Source: Basidiobolus meristosporus CBS 931.73
Lineage: Eukaryota; Basidiobolomycota; Basidiobolomycetes; Basidiobolales; Basidiobolaceae
Direction: 5' to 3'
Length of the DNA stretch: 64,000 bases
NCBI GenBank assembly: GCA_002104905.1
Contig: MCFE01000281.1
Location: 39,684-103,683 of the forward strand
The notes under the pieces were generated by a model. That model did not search any database and was not told where the DNA came from. It saw only the letters and a program-made list of their open reading frames with translations. Below are positions 32,352 to 43,582 of this stretch, piece after piece. The stretch's first letter is position 1, and each line of letters begins with the position of its first letter. The position numbers and the translations under genes were made by a program.

Positions 32352-34468
32352 CACTTGAAATGAAATGATGCGCAAATACTTTGATGCTGCCTGCTGCCCT
32401 AGTTTGGAGTTAGATATGCAGACAAATATATGGATCAGCTTGCCCAAACTCTGAGGATCAAAACGATATATAATACCTATATATTTAGCCAAAGATCAGT
32501 GATCTCAGACATGCCAACTTAGGAGTGGTACGCATGATATATCAGTGGTACTATTTCCAGTACCAATGATCCTGAGGCCCTGTGAGACACTTATTAGACA
32601 ATCTACATGTCTACATCAAGTATCAGGAACAGTGAAAGGAGATATATCCATATATGTTGAAGCATGTAATTTCTACCGCCATCAAAAGAAGTACTACCGG
32701 AGACCTTGACCAAAGTATATGCTTATAGTCTCTATATACACTAGAGAATATGCATCAAGTACTATCAAGGAGTGTACTAGTTGCCCTATGCTAGTATATA
32801 TATCACATACATGCAGTGATGAAGGATCATTTATATTAACCTTGATCAGATGTTAATCATGCTATTATGATCAGATCAAGTTACTTGCAGTTCCCAGCTA
32901 CAGGCCAAACTGCAATGATGATATCTGCCACCAAGATGCTGAGAGAAATGGCTTTTTAAGGAAGTTTATTTGATCAAATTTGATCAAGCCTGTGAAAAGT
33001 TATGCCAGATCCAAATGGTTGACCAATTTGGTTGAAACATCTCAGAATTGATATGTTTTGAGGTCAGGAGGTTCCTGAACACTCTGGGAGATCTAACAAA
33101 CCGTGGATATGCTACCTGCATGGTCCAGATCTAGATCAATAAGGAAATTCCAGCAACCAGCATCTTTAAGACCAGATATGGAACAAAAACCTACCGCCAA
33201 TAAGTTGTCAGTTTCTAAATGGAGTTAGGTGACACCTAAGCCAGATTTGGACTATCTAGCACACTAGATATGATCCAGTTGTCCTACCACACAAGGATAG
33301 TGGAGTATTGCTGCTAAGGAAAGCAGCAGAGCAGTCCAAGAGAACCTACGTACTCAGAGGCAACATCACAATTACGGTGAGCAATGAAGTCAACTTACTT
33401 ACAGTTGGAGCTAGAGAAGTGGTACCAAGGGCCAACCTAAGGGTTATAATGGGTCCAGAAGATCATGGACTTGTCTATTTGCACTGTCAACCAAGCTCTA
33501 TGCTGGAAAATTCTATCAGAAGTAACAGTGACTTATCAGAGCTGTTATGGTAGATTTACGCAATTAGAAAGTGCCAGATCAGGTTGTACTGTTTAAAGCG
33601 CAACAGTACATATGAGACCATATCTATCCTGTTTAGGATGAAACCTCTATGAATAGCTGCCAATCAGGCTGTGGTATCTTGTGATACCAAATCAAGCCTA
33701 TCAAGATGTAAAGGGAAGATCTCAATACTGTAACTGCAATATCAGTCTAAGAAAGTTATGCCTAGATCAGAAGGATATATATGATCTATCTGAGTCAATT
33801 TTAGAAGGCAGGAAGCACCAGAAGACGTAGCTTCAGTGGGAGTACAATATCCCAGGTCAGGAATGAAGAAAAGCTAAGCTAGATACTATTGAAGGCACTA
33901 GTCAGGAAGAGGAAATACTTGGTCAACCGGTGAAGAATAAGGCCACTACAATACTGACCAATTATTGGTCTCAGCAGATCATATATGGACTATATGAGGA
34001 AAGTTACTATCCAGATCCAGTTATGGATATATGGAGGATAGTCTAAGTGAATTAGACTATAGACCGGAACTGTGCATAATCCAGATCTACCGGAGAGAAG
34101 ATCACATCCTAACTTTGCCAATTATTGACCAATTTTACTCAAATAAGAAAGAGCAGATAGCCTGAGAATGCAGCTCTTGGATGATACATACTATGCTGGG
34201 ATTTGATCACTATCTGAAAAGTTTTACTCTGATCAAATGGATGATACTCATTCATAGATATTTGTGATGAAATCAGAATTCAGACTCAAAGCAATTTGAT
34301 CTGAAGTATGGAATTAACAGTATGAACGTATACTTAGTTATTACAGATAATATGCAGTCCTTAACATATATTGGAGAATACATTAGTCCAATTGGTTAGA
34401 TGGTTAATTGCAGGTTTAATTTCAACCGCAAGATACACAACACCACAGCAAGTTCATAAGTATATGAA
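32352..34468 (+). other. D1 internal region, right of copia B1
   Basis: About 2.1 kb colinear with 40755-42880 of D2 at roughly 95% identity by eye. No known domain in any frame. The longest shared frame (33308-33553 with 41715-41960) opens on TTG and its changes are mostly amino-acid changing, so it is unlikely to be a gene. Rich in gatc, tatatg and ccag words. Confidence 0.65.
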
Positions 34469-35078
34469 TAAGTCAACAAATGATGCCCTATGCTTCCAAT
34501 GTACTCTAAATAGAAATTGACTCAGTGGGCAACCTGAAAAAATACATATCCATATCATGCTTAAAGTACCCCATGAGCAGCATAGTTGTTATTATAAGGA
34601 TCTTGCTGAAGGGCAAATGTTTTGTTCCCAATAGAATGCTTTTGCTCTATCAGACTTCCTCTATTTTGAGTTTCTGGATTCATTCCATAATTGTGTCAAT
34701 GACTCATAGCATTCCAGCTTTGCTATATTTGTGTGCTGACTTCTCTACATTCTCTCTGAGGGTAGATGAAGCTTTTAGTATTTGTGTCTGAATAATTTTT
34801 ATGGATGTGAGTTTGGGTGTAATTGCCTGGATCTCAAACATTTCATCAGCAATACATTCCATTGTGCCCTGAAAGCTGGCTATCTTGCTGATGCAGGCAG
34901 CTTTGAAGGTTGAACAGTGATTTAGGCCTGTATACTAGTGAGACTACTATAGGAGTTGTTCTCTGTTACAGCTAGATTGGCAGCAGATTCAGGTTGATTA
35001 GCATTAGTGGCTGGTAGGATTAGCTTGCAGTGTACTTGTTCAGTGAGCTCCATCAAGTGCCAAGGGAAAGACATGAGC

Positions 35079-35427
35079 TGTTGAAATATTAGAGAGATAT
35101 ATTGGAAGTGAATTGGAGAATTAGAAGACTTATATGATATTCACTAGATGTTTTATTGAGTTGCAACACTGCATTTATACTTATTGCAGAACTACGTAAA
35201 TGTGACTATTTGGTCACTATTAGGGGAGTCTCAGGAGTACATGTGCCAAGTTTCAGCTCATTTGGACAAGTTTCAGATTTTCCTAAAATTCTGTACTTCT
35301 CTAATTCCTAATAATTAGTAAATAATTTACAAACTAATTTCCATGTTGATAATCTGAAATATATCACTTCACTAAGTGCTAGTTCATAATATATTATTAA
35401 TTAGGTGGACTCCTAATTATTTCAACA
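35079..35427 (-). repeat. Solo LTR D in P6
   Basis: 349 bp, reverse orientation of LTR D, with TGAGC on both sides (35074-35078 and 35428-35432). A clean solo LTR left by recombination between the two LTRs of a D element. Confidence 0.88.
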
Positions 35428-35931
35428 TGAGCATACCTTCAAAGCAGCCCTTACTGTTTAGTTGTTTGTAATGTTTGCCATCAATTATCCCAGCAATGTT
35501 TGTGGTTGATCAATACTGAATGTAGCGCTCTGTAGCTTCACAATAGTTGTTAGTTTGCATGAACTTCCTTAGACAACATATGGTTATATATCTGGAGCAT
35601 GTACAATGTTTTCCTCCTGGTGTGGCAGTTTACTGGCAAGTTGAACAACTTCTAAAGTACCAGTTTGTGATGTAAATACCATGCAACTGTTGATATATGC
35701 TGGTATCAGAACAGTCTCTGGGTCTTATGTTGCCAGCTGTGACAATTTTCATTTATGCTAAGAACATTATAGGTTGCATCCCAATATGATTTGGGTAAGA
35801 AGTAGCAATAAATCCTCAATGCCCCCATTACTTATATTAGTAGAAGTATACCCTCACACTATCCACAAAATTGTATCTTACACCAGTTATGGATTACTGG
35901 GCTCACTTGGCTTCACAAAGTTTTCTTGGCA

Positions 35932-36242
35932 TGTTATGATCTGCTGCTTAAATGTTTAAGCAAGATCAGCTGTTAGTCAAATCCACTAGTTTAATGCTTA
36001 GCCTATCAGTATATCAGTGTTATTTATCAAATCAGTAGCATTAGTCAGCAAATGACTCACCAAATCTTTGTCAGACGGAAATAGATATATTAAATAGGAT
36101 CTTATTGGGTTATGATGATGCAGCTAAATGAGTCATCATTCACAACCTATGGAATTTCAAAAAAATCAGTTCAAGTTTTAGTGAATACAATACTAGCTAA
36201 ACTCCCTATCCCTTTACAACTCTTATATTAAGATTTGTAACA
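35932..36242 (+). repeat. Solo LTR G in P6
   Basis: Plus-strand LTR G, TGTTATGATC to GATTTGTAACA, 311 bp, with GGCA on both sides (35928-35931 and 36243-36246). It lacks ~55 bp present in G1 and G2. Confidence 0.8.
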
Positions 36243-36672
36243 GGCAATTTTTCCCTAGATGTTGTCTTGTTGCATATTGCAGTTTAGCTGGGCTCATGCA
36301 GGGTACTGTAATGAGGGTAAATAGGCTCACAGCTTGTTTGTGAGCCTTCTTCTTCAGATAGTTCACTCCCCAGCCATAATCAGAGGGCTCAGGAGGGCCA
36401 AAATATTTGACAAACTCACCTAAGCTGGTTTGCTCAAGATAGCACAAGCATCTGGGTGCTGTAATAGAGGTGTCAAGTGGCTGGCAAGACACTGTTGGTA
36501 CAGAAGTGACTGATAAGTGCTCAAAGATGACTTGTGTGGCAATATTATGGCTATGATCTTTATAATACTTCCTAAGTTGTCTGCAGGCTCTATGGCTAAG
36601 AGGCTTATCATACTAGCCATATGGTCATTTTTGTCTGCTATGAGAGCATTGAATCAGGGTAGTCTTCTCTAT

Positions 36673-36897
36673 GGGGCAAACATCTTAACACTCAACAATG
36701 TTGCACTATTTTATTACTTCTTGTCAATGCTCAGGTGATTTTGATAGTGTCTTATGACTGAGACATTGCATTTACACAAATGTAAGGTTTAATAATGACA
36801 CACCAAAGTAAGCATTATAAATGAAGCTGTGGTACCACATGCACACATATAGGTAACACTATTTCCTATTTAGTTTCACTCAATTCCATATATATGC
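36673..36897. promoter_or_regulatory. P6 divergent promoter region
   Basis: Colinear with 57744-57965 of P1, between the transposase start and the accessory start. Shares atgtaaggtt-aatgatgac and tatatatgccacc words. Confidence 0.5.
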
Positions 36898-37530
36898 CAC
36901 CAAATGATAAAGCAAAGTTAACTGGTTTGCAACAAGATCAAATGGCTGACAGCAGCAGAAGTATGGTTGGGAAAGCAGCTTGCTCTAAAATTCATTGGAA
37001 CAAACAGGGCTGCATCCAAAAAAGGTCATGTGGACTGTGTGCCTGCTGAAGGTAATAATGCCAACTCCACATTCTCTCAGTCATGTAGGTAACTGAGAAT
37101 CTCCGCAGAGCTTCAAGCTGCTCATATTACTAAGACTGAGGAGAATGTAGCTAGAACAGTATCTTTAGTGGAAGACCAGCAAATTCCCATCAAAACATCA
37201 CCACCATAAGTATTAGCAAGTATGTTGTCAGCTTGTACCAGAGCATTGATGAGGCAAGTAGGTACAGTAGCAGATCAGATAAGTGCAATGGACTGTGAAA
37301 TCAGGTAATATTCCAGAGACAGGGAGAGTGAACAATACACATAGAGCAATCAATATCCTGGGTAGAGAACACAGTTTCTAGGCCACATAGAAGGAATTCA
37401 ATTAGCTCAATGTGACAGCCAAAAATTGAGCCATTTCCCAATGTACAGCAAATGTACATCATTAATTCTTTCAAGCACAAAAACAGTGCCAAAGGTAAAG
37501 CTCACAAAATCTTGCCATCTTGGTGCAGAT
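36898..37530 (+). pseudogene. P6: accessory gene relic, N-terminal part
   Basis: Starts ATGCCACCAAATG like P1 and follows its first ~200 codons: the NKAK start, the repeats around AEPQAD, SVEDQQ and SPPPILASMLSA codons, and the PRIEPFPNV segment at about 37415-37445. Stops appear in every frame. It breaks off at about 37530, where a plus-strand transposase fragment (P8) is joined. Confidence 0.7.
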
Positions 37531-37534
37531 ATAC

Positions 37535-37965
37535 AATGGAAGTATCACTGATATCTGGGCCTAAATCATCACTCAACCTGGATGGCTACTGGTATTCATT
37601 ACTTGATGAATTTTGTATGCTCTCCAGAAGAATAAAGGTGTAAGGCCATTCTGTCAGAGCACATTGAGTTATCTGCATTGGAGATACCTTAGCCATCAGC
37701 AAGATAGCTAGCATTTCTGGGCACAATGGAAAATGTAGCTGTTAAATGTGTGAAATCCAAGGGATTTACTCCATAACTCAGCACGTTATTATTACCCAAA
37801 CAGCAACACTAAGAACATCTTCTTCCAACAGAGAGAACATATAGAAGTCAGCATGCAACTGCAGCAAAGTTGGCAAGCTATTAGTCATTGGCTGGAATAT
37901 GGAATCAATTTGAAATCAGAGATACTTGTGATAGAGGGTATTTGTTGGAGCAAAAGCTGATAGTG
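37535..37965 (+). pseudogene. P8: tnp2 transposase fragment
   Basis: Plus-strand piece matching the reverse of 56255-56680 in P1: VSLISGPKSSLNLDG, the ICIGD-type motif, CEIQGIYSITQ and LQQSWQAISHWLEYG codons. In a whole P element this gene points away from the accessory gene, so this junction is a rearrangement or a second element. Confidence 0.68.
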
Positions 37966-38703
37966 CCAAATCAGCTCAACCCATCCCCACTTAAGTACTT
38001 ATCAACATTCACTTGACTTAATCATTGTAGTAGTCTTTTTCCATTAATCCTGTCACTACCATTGTATTTCCTTGTGAAATATCAGAGGCAATCTGTACTA
38101 AGTACTGAGGACTATCCACCCCAATCTACTCAGAGAGATCCCTTGTTAGGCTTCTCTTCCGCTCCAAGAACCATTGCCCTACAAGGTTTCATCCCATAAT
38201 TTGTGCAACAATTACCCTTGAAGCTTTTGTTCCCAGCTCACTGAAATGATGCACCAATTCAATAGAGGTCAGAAGTGTGTGGCAGATTTAGCTTATTGAC
38301 AAGAGGACTGTTAGAGATTAGAGTGTTTGGCAGTCTATAAGTAGCCAAGGAGAGATATGTTTAGCAGGATGCAGAAGCTCTGCTATGAGATATTATATTA
38401 TTCCACAGTGATAATAGTGTATACATTTGGATATCCAAGGAGACTCAGCATATTGACAGATAAATACACACAAGTGTCATTTATAGGAGAAAACTGTAAA
38501 ATGGGTAAAATAGTCAAAATTAACACTAATGAACTTTGTATTTGTATAGGAAGACATCCACTGAGAGCAATATATCTGGAGCAATACCTGGTGTTGATGA
38601 AGAAAGAAATCTACTGTTCTGAGCATAAAAAGTAAGATCAAGCAGAAACATCTAGGACAGAATCTTACCACTATCATGGTAGTAGTAGTTACAGAGCTGG
38701 TAA
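37966..38703 (+). pseudogene. H3: Harbinger-like transposase relic
   Basis: Plus-strand H relative. Codons for the SRRSLV..LL segment (38130-38165), CPTRFHP (38180), KCVADLAY and EDC.RLECL (38275-38320), SRMQKLCYEI and the YTFGYPRRLSIL end of the catalytic-E region (38357-38460) are clear, followed by the 3' non-coding part of H1. A large deletion removed the first two catalytic regions. Ends where LTR A begins. Confidence 0.72.
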
Positions 38704-38725
38704 TGTTGTATAAATTTGTAGTTCC
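38704..38725 (+). repeat. LTR A, left piece, split by D2
   Basis: The first 22 bp TGTTGTATAAATTTGTAGTTCC of a copia A 5' LTR; the last five (38721-38725) are the D2 target duplication. Continues at 43246. Confidence 0.78.
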
Positions 38726-39074
38726 TGTTGAAATAATTAGGAGTCCACCTAATTATTAATATATTATGAACTAGCGCTTAGTGAAATGATATATATCAGA
38801 TTATCAACATGGAAATTAGTTTGTAAATTATTTACTAATTATTAGGAATTAGAGAAGTACAGAATTTTAGGAAAATCTGACACTTGTCCAAATGAGCTGA
38901 AACTTGGCACATGTACTCCTGAGACTCCCCTAATAATGACCAAATAGTCACATTTACGTAGTTCTGCAATAAGTATAAATACTGTGTTGCAACTCAATAA
39001 AACACCAAGAGATTATCATGTAAATCTTCTAGTTCTCCAATTCACTTCCAATATATCTCTCTAATATTTCAACA
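38726..39074 (+). repeat. LTR D (5' LTR of D2)
   Basis: TGTTGAAATAATTAGG to ATATTTCAACA. TATAAAT at about 38974 and AATAAAA at about 38997. Confidence 0.9.
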
Positions 39075-39086
39075 GGTTATGAGCCC
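39075..39086 (+). promoter_or_regulatory. Primer-binding site, half-tRNA-iMet type (D2)
   Basis: GGTTATGAGCCC, identical to the sites in D1 and copia B1, touching the 5' LTR. The AUG within opens a 14-codon frame only. Confidence 0.82.
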
Positions 39087-39431
39087 CAAGCTTGCTTTAT
39101 CTTGGTTGTCTACTTTGCTCTAGTGCTGTGTCTTTATTCTGGAGAAAGACTGCCTGGTCTACCTGAAGTTACAAAAGACAGAAAAGTACTGCCACTGCAA
39201 AGAACTGCTAGATGGGATATATTGTTTTGGAGAGAGAGGCCTTTGCCCTTAAAGAAGACACTAAGCAAAGAAAAAGGTCATATGGCAAGGAGATCATGCT
39301 TGACAAATTTCAAAGTTATGGAATATGCAGAAGGATGAAGCTTTGAGAAAATGCGTAATCCCAGCTAGGAGTCAATATCAATAAGGGGCATCTTACATGA
39401 TATATGTATTAATGCTATTATCCTTATTATC
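39087..39431 (+). other. D2 internal region, left of C2
   Basis: Colinear with 27211-27540 of D1. No gene that I recognise; the shared 70-78-codon frame opens on TTG or CTG. Confidence 0.5.
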
Positions 39432-40644
39432 TGTGGTAATGGAAAGTATTCCATTACTACAATATCTCTTAACCAATATTGCACTCATTTCTTTATTTTG
39501 CTTTTTGCTATTGTAACACACAAGTGAAAGATCAAGAATTTCCAACTTTGATGAGCAAATGCTCCAGACCTTGACAAGCAATCCACCCAAGAACATTATA
39601 TCATACAGAACACGTAGTAGCCAACACATGTTTCAAATTACAGCTCATTTGAAGCAGTACTTAAGGAGTTATGACCAAAAGAGTCCAACAATTATATATA
39701 CTATGCCTTATTGCTAGGATTACTATGGTGACTTTGATCGCGTGTAACTTTTGAACCAGCCAATCAAATCACGTGAAATTTGCACAGGTGCTGCGCCTAT
39801 GTCCGATCTGCGCCACTGCAAAATTTAGCTTTGTATCATGTGTATTGCTTGCGCAATCACCCAAAAACTCTGATCCTTCAAAATTTTCATATATATAACT
39901 TCCCCGGCTGAAAAATAATGGGAGAGCCTCTCTTTCCAGAATCTCCACACTACGATTACAAGTTTAAAGGTTATAAGACTTCCCCTGCATCACTTGCACT
40001 GTTGAGTATTCTGACTTTGATTGGTACTACATCAGTAAAGGGACTGCAAAGCTCACAAGAATCCAATCTAAGTTCTACAAGAAACTACCACTTTTCTGTC
40101 GGAAAAGTCCCCTCTAAGAAACCCCTTTACTCTAAAGACACCCCTTTAGACACCCCTTTAAGAAACCCCTTTACTCTAAAGAAGCCCCTTTAGGCACCCC
40201 TTTAGTGTAAAGTCCACTTTAGAGACCACTACAAGAAGCCCCTTTACTCTAAAGACACCCCTTTAGACACCCCTTTAGGTCTAAAGACCCCTTTAGAGAC
40301 TTCTACAACACACCCCTTTAGGTTAAAGGGGAGTTCAGAATTTCCATATTAGGAAATATTTTCTCAGAAAGGAAAGTGACTTCCAAATAAGGAAAAGTTA
40401 CTGTAAAAGTAAATAAGCCCATTAGTCGACAGAAGGTCAGAACACTGCTGTAGAAGTGATAAACACTGCCTACAGTATATTTTGAGCCTAAGATTGAGGA
40501 AATTAGTGAAAGTTATATCTTCTATTGGTATATCAAACTCCCAATAACCTATTTCAGTATTAGCATACTGGGAGTTGTTGTATATTGTTGATTAGCCTCT
40601 ACATTGTAGAACAAGCCCCAAACTAATCATAATACAACACAACA
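39432..40644. repeat. C2: solo LTR-like repeat with CCCCTTTA minirepeats
   Basis: 1213 bp, reverse of C1 and C3, TGTGGTAATGG to ACAACACAACA, with TATC on both sides (39428-39431 and 40645-40648); D1 at 27530-27560 shows the uninterrupted site. From 40110 to 40335 it holds about a dozen CCCCTTTA/TAAAGGGG words in both orientations. A 91-codon frame (39918-40193, ATG start) reads through the array as PLYSKDTPLDTPL-type repeats, but it is broken in the other copies and is probably not a gene. Confidence 0.78.
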
Positions 40645-40648
40645 TATC

Positions 40649-42891
40649 ACCACATGATGGATCTATCTTGAAGATCCACATATACCTGGGTTTGGATTAG
40701 ACTATTTCAGTCGATGAAATGCCCACATTGCTGCAGTGAATTTACATAAGTCTGTAGTCACTTGAAATGAAATGATGCGCAAACACTTTGATGCCACCTG
40801 CTGCCCTGGTCTAGAGTTGAATTTGCTGACAGATATATGGATCAGCTTGCCCAAACTCTGAGGATCAAAATGATATATAATACTTATATATTTGGCCAAA
40901 GATCAGTGATCTCAGATATGCCAACTTAGGAGTGGTACACATGATATATCAGTGGTACTATTTCCAGTACCAATGATCCTGAGGCTCTGTGAGACACTTA
41001 TTAGACAAGCTACATGTCTACATCAAGTATCAGATACAGTGGGAGGAGATACATCCATATATGTTGAAGCATGGAATATCTACCGCCATCAAGAAAAGTG
41101 CTACCGGAGACCTTGACCAAAGTATATGCATATAGTCTCTATATACACTATAGAATATGCATGAAGTACTATCAAGGAGTGTACTAGTTGCCCTACACTA
41201 GTACATATATCACATACATACAGTGATGAAGGATCATTTATATTAAATTGGATTGGATGTTAATCATGCTATTTTGATCAGATCAACTTACTTACAGCTC
41301 CCAGCTACGGGCCAAGCTGCAATGATGATATCTGCCACCAAGATGCTGAGAGAAATGGCTTTTTAAGGAAGTTTATTTGATAAAATTTGATCAAGCCTGT
41401 GAAAAGTTATGCCAGATCCAAATGGATGACCGATTTGGTTGAAACATCTCAGAATAGATATGTTTTGAGGTCAGGAGGTTCTTGAACACTCTGGGAGATC
41501 AAACAAACCGTGGATATGCTACCTGCATGGTCCAGATCTAGATCAATAAGGAAATTCCAGCAACCAGCATCTTTAAGACCAGATATGGAGCAAAAACCTC
41601 CTGCCAAAAAGTTGTCAGTTTCTAAATGGAGTTAGGTGATACCTAAGCCAGATTTGGACTATCTAGCACACTAGATATGATCCAGTTATCCTACCACACA
41701 AGGATAGTGGAGTATTGTTGCTAAGGAAAGCAGCAGAGCAGTCCAAGAGAACCTATCTACACAGAGGCAACATCACAATTACGGTGAACAATGAAGTCAA
41801 CATACTTGCAGTGGAGGCTAGAGAAGTGGTACCAAGGGCCAACCTAAGGGTTATAATGGGTCCAGAAGATCATGGACTTGTCTATTTGCACTGTCAACTG
41901 AGCTCTATGCTGGAAAGTTCTATCAGAAGTAACAGTGGCTTATCAGAGCCATTATGGTAGATTTATGCAATTGGAAAGTGCCAGATCAGGTTGTACTGTT
42001 GAAGCGCAATAGTACATATGAGACCATATCTATCCTGTTTAGGATTAGGCCTCTATGAATAGCTGCCAATCAAGCTGTGGTATGCTGTGATACCAAATCA
42101 AGCCTATTAAGATGCAAAGGGAAGATCTCAATACCATAACAGTGATATCAGTCCAAGAAAGTTATACCTTGATCAGAAGGATATATATGATCTATCTCAG
42201 TCAGTTTTAGAAGGCAGGAAGCACCAGAAGACGTAGCTTCAGTGGGAGTACAATATCCCAGATCAGGAATGAAGAAAAGCTAGGCTAGATACCATTGAAG
42301 GCACTAGTCTGGAAGAGGAAATACTTGATCAACCGGTGAAGAATAAGGCAACTACAATGCTGACCAGTTGTTGGTCTCAGCAGATCATATATGGAGTATA
42401 TGAGGAAAGTTACTATCCAGATCCAGTTATGGATATATGGAGGATAGTCTAAGTGAATCAGACTATAGACCGGAACTGTGGATGATCCAGATCTACTGGA
42501 GAGAAGACCACATCCTAACTTTGCCAATTATTGACCAATTTTACTCAAATAAAACAAAAGATAGCCTGAGAATGCAGCTCTCTGATGATACAAACTATGC
42601 CGGGATTTGACCAGTATCTAAAAAGTTTTACTCCAATCAAATTGATGATACTCATTCATAGATATTTGTGATGAGATCAGAGTTCAGACTCAAAGCAATT
42701 TGATCTGAAGAATGTAATTAACAGTATGGACTTATACTTAGTTATTACAGATAATATGCAGTCCTTAACATATATTGGAGAATACATTAGTCCAATAGGT
42801 TAGATGGTTAATTGCAGGTTTAATTTCAACCGCAAGATACACAACACCACAGCAAGTTCATAAGTATATGAATATATTATGTGAGTGGGAG
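40649..42891 (+). other. D2 internal region, right of C2
   Basis: About 2.2 kb matching 27560-27665 plus 32352-34468 of D1. No coding domain found. It preserves the empty site of copia B1 near 40755. Ends in the purine tract gtgagtgggag at 42881-42891. Confidence 0.65.
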
Positions 42892-43240
42892 TGTTGAAAT
42901 AATTAGGAGTCCACCTAATTATTAATATATTATGAACTAGCACTTAGTGAAATGATATATTTCAGATTATCAACATGGAAATTAGTTTGTAAGATATTTA
43001 CTAATTATTAGGAATTAGAGAAGTACAGAATTTTAGGAAAATCTGAAACTTGTCCAAATGAGCTGAAACTTGGCACATGTACTCCTGTGACTCCCCTAAT
43101 AATGACCAAATAGTTACATTTACGTAGTTCTGCAATAAGTATAAATACTGTGTTGCAACTCAATAAAACACCAAGTGATTATCATGTAAATCTTCTAATT
43201 CTCCAATTCACTTCCAATATATCTCTCTAATATTTCAACA
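42892..43240 (+). repeat. LTR D (3' LTR of D2)
   Basis: 349 bp, same ends as the 5' LTR, about nine scattered substitutions from it, no length change. Confidence 0.9.
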
Positions 43241-43245
43241 GTTCC

Positions 43246-43571
43246 ATCAAAATACTAACCAAACTTAGCCATCTAGATCATTACCTACAAATCTTAAAGA
43301 ACACCAACCACGTTCCTTGTTGGGTCTCACTTGGAATATTCTAACCAAAATATCAGGTCCCCCAAACATGAAAATTCTCAAAGTTTTCTAAGCAGCCCCA
43401 TGCTTTGAAACACATGCTCTTGAGATCTTGCTAGCCCTATCCCATGTGTTGGCTATGCCAACATTGTGTAAATTATAAACACTTTCTTTAAATTCAATTT
43501 ATCCTTGAGTGAAAAACCCATAATGTACTTGTTCTCCTGATGAATTCCATTATCCCCAAGGCTCTACAACT
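43246..43571 (+). repeat. LTR A, right piece, split by D2
   Basis: Continues 38704-38725 in LTR A order (atcaaaatactaaccaaacttag, accaaaatatcaggt, aacacatgctcttgag, gtgaaaaaccc) and ends at gctctacaact, followed by a decayed primer site ttgttagagccc (43571-43582). Confidence 0.78.
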
Positions 43572-43582
43572 TGTTAGAGCCC

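Larger units (their letters stand above)
26850..34468 (+). mobile_element. D1: non-coding LTR element hosting copia B1
   Basis: A 5' LTR (26850-27198), primer site and ~2.6 kb of non-coding internal sequence colinear with complete D2, into which copia B1 (27666-32346) was inserted. The end is truncated: after ttcataagtatatgaata (34468) P6 sequence starts, so no 3' LTR remains. Inserted in the gypsy G2 gag. Lacks the C insertion present in D2. Confidence 0.82.
34469..36672 (-). pseudogene. P6: tnp2 transposase relic, split by two solo LTRs
   Basis: Reverse-strand copy of the P transposase, from the catalytic part (34475-35073, matching 55960-56800 of P1) to the N-terminal zinc finger (36520-36620, YCQQ-type codons with C and H positions still visible) and the start near 36672. 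Stops and shifts throughout. It is interrupted by LTR D (35079-35427) and LTR G (35932-36242), both removable without leaving more than their target duplication. Confidence 0.72.
38726..43240 (+). mobile_element. D2: complete non-coding LTR element (LARD-like)
   Basis: Two 349-bp LTRs with about nine differences, GTTCC on both sides (38721-38725, 43241-43245), a half-tRNA primer site after the 5' LTR and a purine tract gagtgggag before the 3' LTR. The interior, ~2.6 kb after removing C2, has no gag or pol. It must borrow its proteins. Sharing the copia-type primer site and 5-bp duplication with A and B points to copia helpers. Confidence 0.9.

Noticed and set aside
33308-33553. 81-codon frame shared by D1 and D2 (with 41715-41960) as a small conserved gene
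   Set aside because: It opens on TTG, and about 16 base changes between the two copies are mostly amino-acid changing, so there is no sign of selection on a protein.
39918-40193. 91-codon ATG frame in C2 as a repeat protein
   Set aside because: It simply reads through the minirepeat array, and the matching frames in C1 and C3 are shorter or broken.
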